From UBA6264 sp964531505 (GTDB taxonomy: Bacteria > Patescibacteriota > Patescibacteriia > UBA2591 > UBA6264): a stretch of 43,918 nucleotides of DNA. Below are positions 8,810 to 17,567 of this stretch, piece by piece. Within the stretch, counting starts at the first letter, position 1. Each line of letters begins with the position of its first letter. A model generated the notes under the pieces. It did not search any database. It saw only the letters and a list, made by a program, of their open reading frames with translations, and was not told where the DNA came from. Position numbers and translations under genes: made by a program. The DNA lies in assembly GCA_964531505.1 (NCBI GenBank), contig CAZHDT010000003.1, positions 1 through 43,918 on the forward strand, read 5' to 3'.

Positions 8810-8851
8810 AAAAATGAATTAAAAATAATAATTTGTAAAATTTATAATAAA

Positions 8852-10312
8852 ATGAATAAACAAAATAAAAAAATCCGCGTGCGTTTTGCTCCTAGTCCCA
8901 CTGGATATCTTCATGTTGGCGGCTTAAGAACTTATTTATATAATTGGCTTTATGCTAAAAAAAATAAAGGGAAAATTATTTTAAGAATAGAAGATACTGA
9001 CCGACAAAGATTAGTTGAAGGAGCAACAGAAAATTTAATAAAAACTTTAAAGCAAATAGGTCTTCCCTGGGATGAGGGTCCTTTTATTCAATCGCAGAGA
9101 GTGGGCAATTATCGCAACTTAGCTCAAAAATTAGTTGAACAGGGTCATGCTTATTATTGTTTTTGCTCACCCGAAGAATTAGATGAAATGAAAAATAAAC
9201 AAATTGCTGATAAACAAGCGCCTCAATATGATCGGCGTTGTCGCAACTTAACCCAAGCAGAAGCATTGGAATATTTGCGCGCCGGCAAGCCTCATGTTAT
9301 CAGACTAAAAGTCCCAGAGCAGGGGATAATCAAATTTCATGATTTAATTCGGGGAGAAATACAATTCGACTTAAAAAATATTGATGACCAAATTTTATTA
9401 AAATCAGATGACTGGCCAACTTATCATTTAGCTAATGTGATAGATGACCATTTTATGAAAATTACCCAAGTAATCAGGGGAGAGGAGTGGCTACCATCTA
9501 CGCCGAAACATATTTTAATTTATCAAGCATTTGGATGGGATATTCCTGAATTTGCCCATTTGCCTTTATTACTTAATCCTGACCATTCAAAACTTTCTAA
9601 AAGACAGGGGGACGTAGCGGTAGAAGATTATTTAGGTCAAGGATACTTACCTGAAACTTTAATTAATTTTTTAGCTCTTTTGGGATGGAACCTTGGAAAT
9701 GACCAAGAAATTTTTTCTTTGAAACAATTGATTAAAATTTTTTCTTTGAAAAAAATTCAAAAAGCCGGAGCAATTTTTGATCGAAAAAAATTAGATTGGC
9801 TAAATGGTTATTATCTTAGAAAATTACCTCTTAATAAATTAACCAAAATTTGCCGACCTTATTTAATTGAATCTGGATTAATTAAAGAAAAAGAATATTC
9901 TTTTAAAAAAATAAAGCAAATTGTCAAATTAGAACAAGAAAGATTAAAAAAAGCAGAAGAGATAAAAGATTTAACAAAATTTTTCTTTCAAAAAGAATTG
10001 GAATATGACGCGCGCCTTTTAGCTTGGAAAGAAACCACTTTAGAACAAACCGGAGTTAATTTGAGAAAAATTAAGGAAGAACTGCAAAATATTTCTTCAA
10101 ATTTTTTTAATGCAAAAAAAATTATTAAAAAACTAAATAATTTAGCTAAAGAGAGAGGAAATGGAGAAATATTTTGGTCACTTAGAGTGAGTTTAAGCGG
10201 AGAAAAAATGTCTCCTCCGCCAGAACAAATTGCAGAAATTTTTGGCAAGGAAGAGACTTTAAAAAGGATTGAACAAGCAATTAAAAAATTAAGAAAAATT
10301 GATGAGAAATAG
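8852..10312 (+). CDS. gltX: Glutamyl-tRNA synthetase
   Basis: 486 residues, normal length. Class I synthetase marks: PSPTGYLHVGG at 15-24 (HIGH motif variant), RIEDTDRQR, DDWPTYHLANVIDDH and IRGEEWLPSTPKHI, and KLSKRQGD near residue 250 (KMSKS variant). A zinc-type CxC (CFC) followed later by YDRRC is kept in the acceptor-binding part. The C-terminal anticodon-binding region is helical. It charges tRNA-Glu. If there is no glutaminyl-tRNA synthetase, it may also charge tRNA-Gln for amidation by GatCAB (inference; neither is in this window). The next gene overlaps its 3' end. Confidence 0.97.
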   Translation: MNKQNKKIRVRFAPSPTGYLHVGGLRTYLYNWLYAKKNKGKIILRIEDTDRQRLVEGATENLIKTLKQIGLPWDEGPFIQSQRVGNYRNLAQKLVEQGHAYYCFCSPEELDEMKNKQIADKQAPQYDRRCRNLTQAEALEYLRAGKPHVIRLKVPEQGIIKFHDLIRGEIQFDLKNIDDQILLKSDDWPTYHLANVIDDHFMKITQVIRGEEWLPSTPKHILIYQAFGWDIPEFAHLPLLLNPDHSKLSKRQGDVAVEDYLGQGYLPETLINFLALLGWNLGNDQEIFSLKQLIKIFSLKKIQKAGAIFDRKKLDWLNGYYLRKLPLNKLTKICRPYLIESGLIKEKEYSFKKIKQIVKLEQERLKKAEEIKDLTKFFFQKELEYDARLLAWKETTLEQTGVNLRKIKEELQNISSNFFNAKKIIKKLNNLAKERGNGEIFWSLRVSLSGEKMSPPPEQIAEIFGKEETLKRIEQAIKKLRKIDEK

Positions 10313-11537
10313 AAATATTTTATTTAAAATTGTTTTTTGTCTAACTGTTATATTTTTATTTTTTTCACCAGTTTTTGCGTTGGAAATCGATTATTCGGAA
10401 GAAATTAAAAACATTCAAAAAGAAATAGAAGAACAACAAAAAACGATTTTAGATTTAGAACAACAAAAAACGATTTACCAGGAAAAAATCGAAATTAAAA
10501 GAAATGAAGCGATAAGTTTGAAAAACCAAATTTCTCTTTTGCAAAATCAAGTTTTAGAAAGAGAAATCCAAATTAAAGAAATAGAAATAGAAATAGAAAC
10601 TGCAAATCTTTCTATTAAGAATATTCAATTTAAAGTCTTGGAAAAAAAAGAAGAAATTAAAGATTATCAAAAAGATTTAAAAGCCGTTTTGCAAACCCTT
10701 AATCAATATGACCAAAAAAATCAATTGGAAATATTTTTTTCTAATGATTCTTTGTCGGAATTTTTTAATCATTTACGTTATTTAAATACTTTACAGGGTG
10801 ATTTAACCCATTTATTAAAAAAAATTAATCTTATTAAGGAGGGATTAGAGCTTCAAGAAAAAGATTTAAGGCTCCAATTAAAAACATTAGTAAACCTGCA
10901 ATCCGATTTAAAAGATAAAAAGGCTAAATTAGCTTCAGAAGAGCAAACTCAAAAGAACTTGTTAGAAGAAACTAGGGGAGTGGAATGGAAATTTCAAAGC
11001 CTTTTAGCTCAAACATTAGAAGAAAAACAGGATATTGAAAATGAAATTTCCAGTTTAGAGGGTAAAGTTCGCCAAAAAATGGCCAATGAAAAAGAAAATA
11101 TGGCAGAAATGATGGAAAAAGAGGGCAATATTGTTTTTTCTTGGCCAGTCCCTTTAGAAGGGATTACTTGTAATTTTCATGACCCAGATTATCCATATCG
11201 AAATTGGATTGGAGAGCACTCAGGAATTGATTTAAGAGCGTCACAGGGCACCGCAGTAAGAGCCGCCGCTTCAGGTTATATTGCGCGCGCAAAACACGGA
11301 GGTTTAGGCTATAGTTATATTATGATTATTCATAATGATTCCTTTTCAACTATTTATGGGCACGTAAGTGAAATTTTAGTAGAAGAAGGTGAATATGTTA
11401 AAAGAGGAGCAATTATCGGCCGAAGCGGGGGATTGCCGGGAACCTCTGGGGCTGGAAGCTTTTCCACTGGCCCGCATTTGCACTTTGAGGTCCGTTTCCA
11501 AGGCATTCCAGTTAATCCAAAAGATTATTTATTATAA
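10302..11537 (+). CDS. EnvC-like murein hydrolase activator / M23 peptidase with coiled coil
   Basis: 411 residues from the ATG at 10302; an in-frame TTG lies one codon upstream. The start overlaps the gltX stop by 11 bases. Seen: a signal peptide (about 1-27, ending VFA-L), a long coiled coil (about 30-255) and a C-terminal LytM/M23 domain with HSGIDLR (the HxxxD zinc motif), IYGHVSEI and GPHLHFEVR (the HxH motif). All zinc ligands are present, so it may be an active endopeptidase and not only an activator like E. coli EnvC. Known role of the family: daughter-cell separation at the septum. The coiled coil usually binds FtsEX or another divisome partner; none is adjacent, although ftsQ lies convergently 0.4 kb away. 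Confidence 0.92.
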   Translation: MRNRNILFKIVFCLTVIFLFFSPVFALEIDYSEEIKNIQKEIEEQQKTILDLEQQKTIYQEKIEIKRNEAISLKNQISLLQNQVLEREIQIKEIEIEIETANLSIKNIQFKVLEKKEEIKDYQKDLKAVLQTLNQYDQKNQLEIFFSNDSLSEFFNHLRYLNTLQGDLTHLLKKINLIKEGLELQEKDLRLQLKTLVNLQSDLKDKKAKLASEEQTQKNLLEETRGVEWKFQSLLAQTLEEKQDIENEISSLEGKVRQKMANEKENMAEMMEKEGNIVFSWPVPLEGITCNFHDPDYPYRNWIGEHSGIDLRASQGTAVRAAASGYIARAKHGGLGYSYIMIIHNDSFSTIYGHVSEILVEEGEYVKRGAIIGRSGGLPGTSGAGSFSTGPHLHFEVRFQGIPVNPKDYLL

Positions 11538-11556
11538 AAAATAAAATAATTTGTAT

Positions 11557-11784
11557 ATGAAAGAACAAAAAAATCCAAAATCATGGTGGCATAAGGAAAT
11601 TCCTCCTTTTATTTCTTTGCTTTTACTTTTAGCGGCAATTTTAATAATTTTTATTGCTGGGACCTTATTCATTAAAAAATATTTAGAAACTTGGTCAGAA
11701 ATATCAAATCAAAGCAACAATTTTTATTTAAAAATTGAAAAAGAAAATAACCGTCCTCAACTTAATGATATCACAATTCCATAG
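11557..11784 (+). CDS. Small single-pass membrane protein, unknown
   Basis: 75 residues from the ATG at 11557; an in-frame TTG at 11551 would add two. A polar, Trp-containing N-terminus (NPKSWWHKEIPP) is followed by one membrane helix (about 20-42, SLLLLLAAILIIFIAG) and a short charged tail. No domain is recognised. It starts 19 bases after the M23 peptidase, so it is probably in the same operon and may be an envelope accessory protein. Confidence 0.6.
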   Translation: MKEQKNPKSWWHKEIPPFISLLLLLAAILIIFIAGTLFIKKYLETWSEISNQSNNFYLKIEKENNRPQLNDITIP

Positions 11785-11828
11785 GGGAGTTAGGATAAAA
11801 TCTTGGTATAGGGTCGCACAATATACAT

Positions 11829-11857
11829 TTGACGACAAGGATTAAACTATTTATTAT
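11829..11857 (+). promoter_or_regulatory. Promoter-like pair just before a terminator
   Basis: TTGACG at 11829-11834, 17 bases, TATTAT at 11852-11857. It points at the hairpin 11875-11902 about 10 bases after the expected start, so it could only make a very short RNA. It may be chance in AT-rich DNA. Confidence 0.3.
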
Positions 11858-11874
11858 AAAATAAACCAATTATA

Positions 11875-11906
11875 AAAATAAGCCCGGAATATGGCTTATT
11901 TTCATT
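11875..11906. terminator. Bidirectional terminator between convergent operons
   Basis: Arms 11875-11884 (AAAATAAGCC) and 11893-11902 (GGCTTATTTT) pair perfectly around an 8-base loop with T- and A-rich flanks. It ends the glycosyltransferase operon on one side and the polX-ftsQ genes on the other. Confidence 0.8.
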
Positions 11907-11936
11907 TTTATAATATTTTTATTATTCTGAGATAGT

Positions 11937-12845
11937 TTATTGATAAAATATTTTTTCGCCGAAACGTAAATCAATATATTCCAAATCTGTTCTTTGTTTT
12001 ATCTTCTCTTCCAAAATTAAATTTAAATTAATTGCTTGTTTTTCAAAATCAGACTCAGAATTAATAAAAATCTCCCATTTTTCATTAGTCTTGATAGTAA
12101 TCTCAAATATGCCCCCTTTTTCTGTAATTTTTATTATCTCTGCCTTTAAATTATTTTTTTGAAAAACCGGGTCATTAATAAAGGTTATGACACTTTTTAA
12201 AAGATTTTGATATTTCTCACTATCAAGATTTATTTCAGTCTGGTCATAAAAAATAGGAAAATCCTTTTCTCTTTCTTGAATTTCTATTTCTCTATTTTCG
12301 GGTGTCGTAAAAAATTCATCATTTTGCGACATTAAAATTGTTTTTCCTTGTTCGTTAAGATAATAATTTTGATAATTGCCAAAACTAATTAAAAAAGCGA
12401 TTGGTTTTGACTCTTTAATTTTAATTATCAGGGTATGGGGCAACTTTTTTTCAATATAAAACTCATCATAACGGGAATCATTATTCATTATTTTCGCTAA
12501 ATTTTTAGAATTAAAAGCTAAAATGCTGTTTTGGGGAAAAATAAATCTTTTTTTCGTCAACAATAAAAATATTTCTTGCTTTAATTCTAAATCAGAGGTT
12601 AAATTGTAATCCTCTGTTTTCTTAATCTCAATATTATTTATTTTAAAATATTTTGAAAAAAACAAAAAGTAAATTATTAAAAAAACAAAAATCAAAAAAA
12701 TTAAAGAAATAATAATAATTTTAAAACGCCGGTTTTTTTTCTTAAAAACCATTTTTCTTGATTGAGACCGTCGATTAGCAAAAATCTTTTTAGATTTTGT
12801 CGACAAGGTTGCGCCATTTAATGTTTGATAATATTTTTTGCTCAT
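11937..12845 (-). CDS. ftsQ: Cell division protein FtsQ/DivIB
   Basis: 302 residues with the FtsQ layout: a basic cytoplasmic N-terminus (about 1-42, rich in Lys/Arg), one membrane helix (about 43-66), a POTRA-like segment starting at FKINNIEIKKTEDYNLTSD, then the FtsQ domain with YIEKKLPHTLIIKIKESKPIAFL and a YLNEQGKTI strand. FtsQ links early and late divisome proteins at the septum. Sequence is poorly conserved in this family, so the call rests on architecture and on the ESKPIA/NEQG blocks. It starts 15 bases after polX and is last before the terminator. Confidence 0.8.
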   Translation of the reverse strand: MSKKYYQTLNGATLSTKSKKIFANRRSQSRKMVFKKKNRRFKIIIISLIFLIFVFLIIYFLFFSKYFKINNIEIKKTEDYNLTSDLELKQEIFLLLTKKRFIFPQNSILAFNSKNLAKIMNNDSRYDEFYIEKKLPHTLIIKIKESKPIAFLISFGNYQNYYLNEQGKTILMSQNDEFFTTPENREIEIQEREKDFPIFYDQTEINLDSEKYQNLLKSVITFINDPVFQKNNLKAEIIKITEKGGIFEITIKTNEKWEIFINSESDFEKQAINLNLILEEKIKQRTDLEYIDLRFGEKIFYQ

Positions 12846-12860
12846 ATTCTATTAAATTCC

Positions 12861-14591
12861 TTATTTATTTCTTTTTAATTGTTTTAAAAAATCTTTTAAA
12901 GATTTAGTATTAATTATGTCTTTTTTTTCCAACCAACCCCTTCGAGCATTGGCAATTCCAAACTTCATCATTTCTAAAGAACCAGTATTGTGAGCGTCAG
13001 TTGATATAATCATTTTGACCCCCTTTTCCTTGGCTAATCTCGCTTGATTGGCATTCAAATCAAGCCTTTGGTAAGAAGAATTAATTTCCAAAATAGTTTT
13101 GGTTTTTTTTGCTTGTTCCAAAATTTGATTAAAATCAAACTGATATGGTTCTCTTTTGTTTATCAGCCGGCCACTGGGATGGGCTAAAACATCAAGGTAA
13201 CGATTTTGCATGGCCTTAATAATCCTTTTGGTCATTACTTCTTTTTCCGTTTTAAAACCACTGTGAATCGCGCCAATTACCAAATCAAATTTTTTTAAAA
13301 CTTGGTTCGGCAAGTAAAGGTCGCCATTTTTCTTAATATCAACCTCAATTCCGGCTAAAATTTTAATGCCACCTATTTTTTTATCAGCTTTTTTAACTGC
13401 TTTCAAATATTCAATCGTTCTTTTAATATCCAAACCGTTCGCCACTTTAATAAAACTGGCATGGTCAGTAACTGCTAAATACTGATAGCCGAGTTCTTTT
13501 GCTTTTTTCGCCATTTCTAAAATATTTTCCTTTCCATCAGACCAAACCGTATGTAAATGACAATCACCTTTAATGTCTTTTATTTGAATTAAATTAGGCA
13601 ATTGTTTTTTCTGGGCCGCCTCAATTTCGCCTTGATTTTCCCTTAATTCTGGATTAATCCAAGGCAAACCCACTGCTTTAAATATGTCTTTTTCAAACTC
13701 ACCGCCAATTTTTATTTTTCTATTATTTTTTTCAATTCGATAGACCCCATATTCATTGATTCTTAAATTCCTTTTCATTCCCAACCAACGAATTTTGATA
13801 TTATGATTTTTAGAACCGGTAAAATAGTGAATGGCTGCGCCAAAACTTTCTGGTTTAACTACTCTTAGATCAGCGCCTATCCCCTGCTTTAAAACAACCT
13901 GAACCTTAGTTGCGCCTTGCGCCAAAATTCTTTTAACATTTTGAAGTGTCGTAAAAAGTTTAATTGCTTGTCTCGGTTTTGAAGAAGTAATTAAAATATC
14001 TATGTCCCCAACCGTTTCCTTTTGTCTTCGCAAAGAACCGCAAATTTCAATTTGATCGACAAATTTTGATTTTTTAAGCTCTTTTATAATTTCTTGAGCC
14101 AATGGATAAATTTCACCAAGTAAAAATCTTTGGTTAAATTTTTTATAAAGAAAAATTGATTTTAAAATATTCTGTTCACTTTTTTCTCCCCAGCCATTTT
14201 CTTTTAGTAAAAAATGCGATTTTAAAAGATTTTCCAGTTTAATTAAAGAGGTGATTTTAAATTTATGATAAAGGAATTTAACTTTTTTAGGTCCTAATCC
14301 TTCAATTTTTAAAAGCTCTAAAACAGATAAGGGAATTTGTTTTTTAAACTTTTCAAATTCCCAACAAGTGCCGGTTTTTATTAACTCTTTAATATATTTT
14401 TCAATTCCCACCCCCACCCCGGAAATTTCTTTTAATTTATCTTTTTGATATATTTGATAAATATCTGTTGCTAAACTCTCTATTGATTGGGCCGCTTGAC
14501 GATATGCTTTAATGCGAAAAGAATTTGCTTCCATAATCTCTAAAAGATCAGCTGTTTGTCTTAAAATTTTAGCAACCGTTTGATTATCCAT
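12861..14591 (-). CDS. polX: DNA polymerase/3'-5' exonuclease PolX
   Basis: 576 residues, the usual size of bacterial PolX. Order: N-terminal 8-kDa-like HhH region (AYRQAAQSIESL), helix-hairpin-helix motifs (ISGVGVGIEKYI near 55-66 and IEGLGPKKVKFLY near 98-110), the Pol X palm with CGSLRRQKETVGDIDILI near 184-201 carrying the two metal-binding Asp of GDIDIL and ADLRVV further on, the GAAIHYFTGSKNHN block, and a C-terminal PHP domain (DCHLHTVWSDG, TDHAS, HPSGR, STDAHN) with its metal-binding residues. It fills gaps in base excision repair and has metal-dependent exonuclease activity. It lies between the DUF5679 gene and ftsQ. Confidence 0.95.
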   Translation of the reverse strand: MDNQTVAKILRQTADLLEIMEANSFRIKAYRQAAQSIESLATDIYQIYQKDKLKEISGVGVGIEKYIKELIKTGTCWEFEKFKKQIPLSVLELLKIEGLGPKKVKFLYHKFKITSLIKLENLLKSHFLLKENGWGEKSEQNILKSIFLYKKFNQRFLLGEIYPLAQEIIKELKKSKFVDQIEICGSLRRQKETVGDIDILITSSKPRQAIKLFTTLQNVKRILAQGATKVQVVLKQGIGADLRVVKPESFGAAIHYFTGSKNHNIKIRWLGMKRNLRINEYGVYRIEKNNRKIKIGGEFEKDIFKAVGLPWINPELRENQGEIEAAQKKQLPNLIQIKDIKGDCHLHTVWSDGKENILEMAKKAKELGYQYLAVTDHASFIKVANGLDIKRTIEYLKAVKKADKKIGGIKILAGIEVDIKKNGDLYLPNQVLKKFDLVIGAIHSGFKTEKEVMTKRIIKAMQNRYLDVLAHPSGRLINKREPYQFDFNQILEQAKKTKTILEINSSYQRLDLNANQARLAKEKGVKMIISTDAHNTGSLEMMKFGIANARRGWLEKKDIINTKSLKDFLKQLKRNK

Positions 14592-14665
14592 TTTATATAA
14601 AAAATAAAAGACTATTCCTTATTATCAATAAGAAATAAAAATAGAGCTTAAAAATCGAAAATAAA

Positions 14666-14830
14666 TTAAGACGTTTTTTTGCTTCCCAAAATTCTGAACA
14701 TTTTTGTCCCACAAACAGGACAAACGCCTCTCATGGCTCGACGCTTGGTTGCGCCCTTGCCTTTCATTTCAATTTCTTCTGCGTCTTTCATTTCTCTTTT
14801 AGCTTTACATTTTACACAATAAGCTTCCAT
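14666..14830 (-). CDS. DUF5679-like zinc-ribbon protein
   Basis: 54 residues, a short gene easy to miss. It begins MEAYCVKCKAKREM and contains a basic GATKRRAMRG stretch and a second CPVCGTKMFRI knuckle. The two CxxC pairs (Cys 5/8 and 37/40) form a zinc ribbon, and the spacing and basic linker match the DUF5679 family, which is common in CPR and Chloroflexi; function unknown. A consensus promoter (TTGTCA-17-TATAAT) lies 38-66 bases upstream, so this gene probably leads a polX-ftsQ transcript. The ribbon resembles ribosomal-protein or transcription-factor zinc folds, so nucleic-acid binding is a reasonable guess. Confidence 0.85.
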   Translation of the reverse strand: MEAYCVKCKAKREMKDAEEIEMKGKGATKRRAMRGVCPVCGTKMFRILGSKKTS

Positions 14831-14867
14831 AAATTTTTTATTAAAAATTAATTATTTTTACTTATTT

Positions 14868-14896
14868 ATTATAACCTAATCTTATTCTTTTGACAA
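14868..14896 (-). promoter_or_regulatory. Near-consensus promoter for the DUF5679-polX-ftsQ genes
   Basis: On the minus strand TTGTCA (14891-14896), a 17-base spacer and TATAAT (14868-14873). It lies upstream of the DUF5679 start at 14830. Confidence 0.75.
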
Positions 14897-14958
14897 CATC
14901 AAAATTTTTATCACATTAAATCTAATTACATATTTAATTTATATAAACCAAATTTAAT

Positions 14959-16221
14959 TTAACTATCTTTTAATAAAAATTTATTATTTTTTTTATTATT
15001 TTTTAAACAACCAGTAATAAGTAAAAAACTATTTACTTTTAAAAACATATTAAAACAATCAATTATATCTTTAGTTGAAATTTGTTCTATCGTTTTTTGA
15101 ATTTTTTCAATGGATAATAATTTTTGATTAGGAAACATTATTGTCTGCCACCCAAATAATTTTGCTTTATCTTTGGGATAGTCTCGAACAATATCATATG
15201 ATTTAATTAATTCTTCTTTAACTAATTTTAAATTTTTATCATCAAAATTGTTTTTAAATGCTTGAATATATTTTTTAAAAATTGTTATAAAATTAAAAAC
15301 TTTTTTCTTACTTATAATAATAGTAAGATCTATATTAAAAAATTCTTCGAAATCAAACAAATTCATATTTAAAGAATAGGAAAAACCCTTATTTCTAATA
15401 TAATTAAACAAATATTGTTCAAAAATACGAACAAAAACATCCCATTTTATTCTTGTAATAAAATCAGGGATAAAAAACGTTCTTATATAATTAATATATA
15501 ACTGTTTGCTTTGTTTATAAATAATTTTTACTCCCCCTTTTACAGATTTTAATTTAGAAAATTTATTTTTTTGTGTTTTTTTAAAAAATTTAAAATTAAA
15601 TTTTTTACGGATTAATTTTAATAAATTATTTTCATCTTGAATATTTCCACTTACAACTAAAACCATATTATATGGTTGATAGTATTTTTTTATAAAATTC
15701 TGAATTGATTTTTTGTTTGCTTTTTTTATATCACTTATGTTCCCCAAAATTGAGTTTTTTAAATTATTATTTTTATAATAATTTTTCCTAAAAATATTCC
15801 TTGTTCGATAATAAAAATCATCTCTTTCTTCGTAAATTTCATTAATAATAATTTCTTTTTCATTTTTTAAATTTATTGCCGATAAGTTATTATTCGATAA
15901 TATTTCGCCTATTAATTTAATTCCTTTATATAAATCACTTTTATGAATTTCAAAAGAATAGCATGTATAACTATCCATGGTTTTACAATTAAAACATTCT
16001 AAAACCGGATCGTCTGTCCAATTATCCTTTGATTTAAAAAATTCGTATGCTTTTTTAGAAATAATATGTTCTACTAAATGACTAAATCCCTTTTCATTTT
16101 TTTGTTCATAACGAGATCCTATTTTAACATATAATCTAATATATGTAGAATTAAAAAAATTATTAGGAATAGGTAAAACTTTTAATCCATTCTTTAATTT
16201 TTTAATTCTTAAATTCTCCAT
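14959..16221 (-). CDS. M16 (insulinase/pitrilysin) family zinc peptidase
   Basis: 420 residues from the ATG at 16221 (MENLRIKKLKNGLKVL), a typical M16 beginning. The frame is open to an ATG at 16284, which would add 21 residues forming a membrane helix (YIFLWVFIIIIFI); that longer form starts 6 bases after the M23 stop and is a real alternative. Seen: HLVEH, the inverted HxxEH zinc motif with catalytic Glu, and the downstream NEIYEE acidic block that gives the third ligand. The second half has the usual inactive repeat layout. Bacterial M16 enzymes degrade peptides, often after import. The gene is visibly richer in A/T and ATA/AAT codons than its neighbours, which may signal transfer or relaxed selection. 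Confidence 0.85.
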   Translation of the reverse strand: MENLRIKKLKNGLKVLPIPNNFFNSTYIRLYVKIGSRYEQKNEKGFSHLVEHIISKKAYEFFKSKDNWTDDPVLECFNCKTMDSYTCYSFEIHKSDLYKGIKLIGEILSNNNLSAINLKNEKEIIINEIYEERDDFYYRTRNIFRKNYYKNNNLKNSILGNISDIKKANKKSIQNFIKKYYQPYNMVLVVSGNIQDENNLLKLIRKKFNFKFFKKTQKNKFSKLKSVKGGVKIIYKQSKQLYINYIRTFFIPDFITRIKWDVFVRIFEQYLFNYIRNKGFSYSLNMNLFDFEEFFNIDLTIIISKKKVFNFITIFKKYIQAFKNNFDDKNLKLVKEELIKSYDIVRDYPKDKAKLFGWQTIMFPNQKLLSIEKIQKTIEQISTKDIIDCFNMFLKVNSFLLITGCLKNNKKNNKFLLKDS

Positions 16222-16289
16222 AATTTTATTGATAATAAATATAATAATAATAAAAACCCATAAAAAAATATAATTAATCATCAATTATA

Positions 16290-17567
16290 TTAATGGGACA
16301 ACATCCTTAAAAACATTTCCTTATAAAAATTAAAATCGCTTATATAAATATTGTTAACCGGTTCAGAGCGGTCAAAATTTTGATTTAAAGGATTCACATA
16401 CTGATTATACTTTTTCATGGCATAATCAAGGTGGCAACCAGAAGAAGTACCAGTTGTTCCAACAAAACCGATTGTCTGTCCTTGATTTACTTTAGCTCCA
16501 TATTTAATTCCTTTAGCAAAAGAAGAAAGATGATTATATTCTGTGGTATAGGTTCCATTATGCCTAATTCCTACGCTATAGCCGTAAACATTATTTTTCC
16601 ATCCGGCGAAAATGATTGTTCCGGCGCCAGAGGCGGAAACAGGTGTTCCACATGAAGCAGCATAATCAATTGCCTGATGAGTGGTATATATACCCCATAA
16701 AGGGTGTAAACGGCGCAAACTATAACCAGAGCTAATATAACGATAGTTTAAAGGAGATTTTAAAAATTGCCTTCTTAAACAATTACCTTCTAAATCATAA
16801 TAATCCTCCCTTTGTTCCTGATCTTTAAAATAAACCGCCCAATAATCTTTACCCTCATTTTGATAGCGGGCAATGAGTATTTTTCCCGGCTTAACTTCTT
16901 GTCCTTCTAAGTACCTTTTTTCATAAATAATTTCAAATTCGTCACCTTCTCTGACGTCAAAACCAAAATCAATATCCCAGGAAAATATATCTGCCATTTC
17001 AATGATGATTTTATCTTCTAATCCCTTTTCTTTACCGGATTGATAAAGAGTCTCTTTTATCTTTCCGTAAACCCTAATTGGTTCAATTTCATATTTTATT
17101 TCTTGTATTTTTGCTTTTAATTCATCATTTTCAAAATTTTCCACTAAAAGAATTTTTTCTTCGTCAATTTGATATTCAATTTTTATCAATTTTTTGTCTT
17201 TCTGGTCAAAAAACGAACTGATTTTATTCCCCGCTTTAATATTGGATAAATCATAAACTTTTTGAGAAAATATTAAAATCTGCTCCAATTTTTCTGAAGA
17301 AAGCCCCAAAGCGGTATTTAATTTGCTGAAAACCTCGCCCGGTTGAATAAAATGTTCTTTTATTTCAAAATCGTTTTTTAATAAAATATTTTCTGTTATT
17401 TGCTGATTATTTTTTTCTTTTTCTTGTAAAAGAAAATTTTTTCTCTTATAAAAAATCCCATCAGTTAAAATTGAGATAAAAATTAATAAAATTACCCCGA
17501 TAAACAGAGGGGCAAACTTTTTAATATTTACTTCCTTTTCTTTTTTTTGAAAAAAATGCCAATTCAT
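16290..17567 (-). CDS. MepM-like M23 peptidoglycan endopeptidase
   Basis: 425 residues. One membrane anchor (about 20-38), a LysM-like/SPOR-like N-terminal stretch (FIQPGEVFSKLNTALGL), a middle domain with GDEFEIIYEKRY, and a C-terminal M23 domain near 285-400: SGYSLRRLHPLWG, HQAIDYAA (HxxxD motif), EYNHLSSF and SSGCHLDYAM. The last motif is normally HLHF/HLHY; here the second His is Asp (H-L-D). This variant occurs in other MepM-like proteins, where Asp can still bind zinc. Predicted to cut peptide cross-links of the wall. The start codon directly abuts the truB stop, so translation is probably coupled. Confidence 0.88.
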   Translation of the reverse strand: MNWHFFQKKEKEVNIKKFAPLFIGVILLIFISILTDGIFYKRKNFLLQEKEKNNQQITENILLKNDFEIKEHFIQPGEVFSKLNTALGLSSEKLEQILIFSQKVYDLSNIKAGNKISSFFDQKDKKLIKIEYQIDEEKILLVENFENDELKAKIQEIKYEIEPIRVYGKIKETLYQSGKEKGLEDKIIIEMADIFSWDIDFGFDVREGDEFEIIYEKRYLEGQEVKPGKILIARYQNEGKDYWAVYFKDQEQREDYYDLEGNCLRRQFLKSPLNYRYISSGYSLRRLHPLWGIYTTHQAIDYAASCGTPVSASGAGTIIFAGWKNNVYGYSVGIRHNGTYTTEYNHLSSFAKGIKYGAKVNQGQTIGFVGTTGTSSGCHLDYAMKKYNQYVNPLNQNFDRSEPVNNIYISDFNFYKEMFLRMLSH

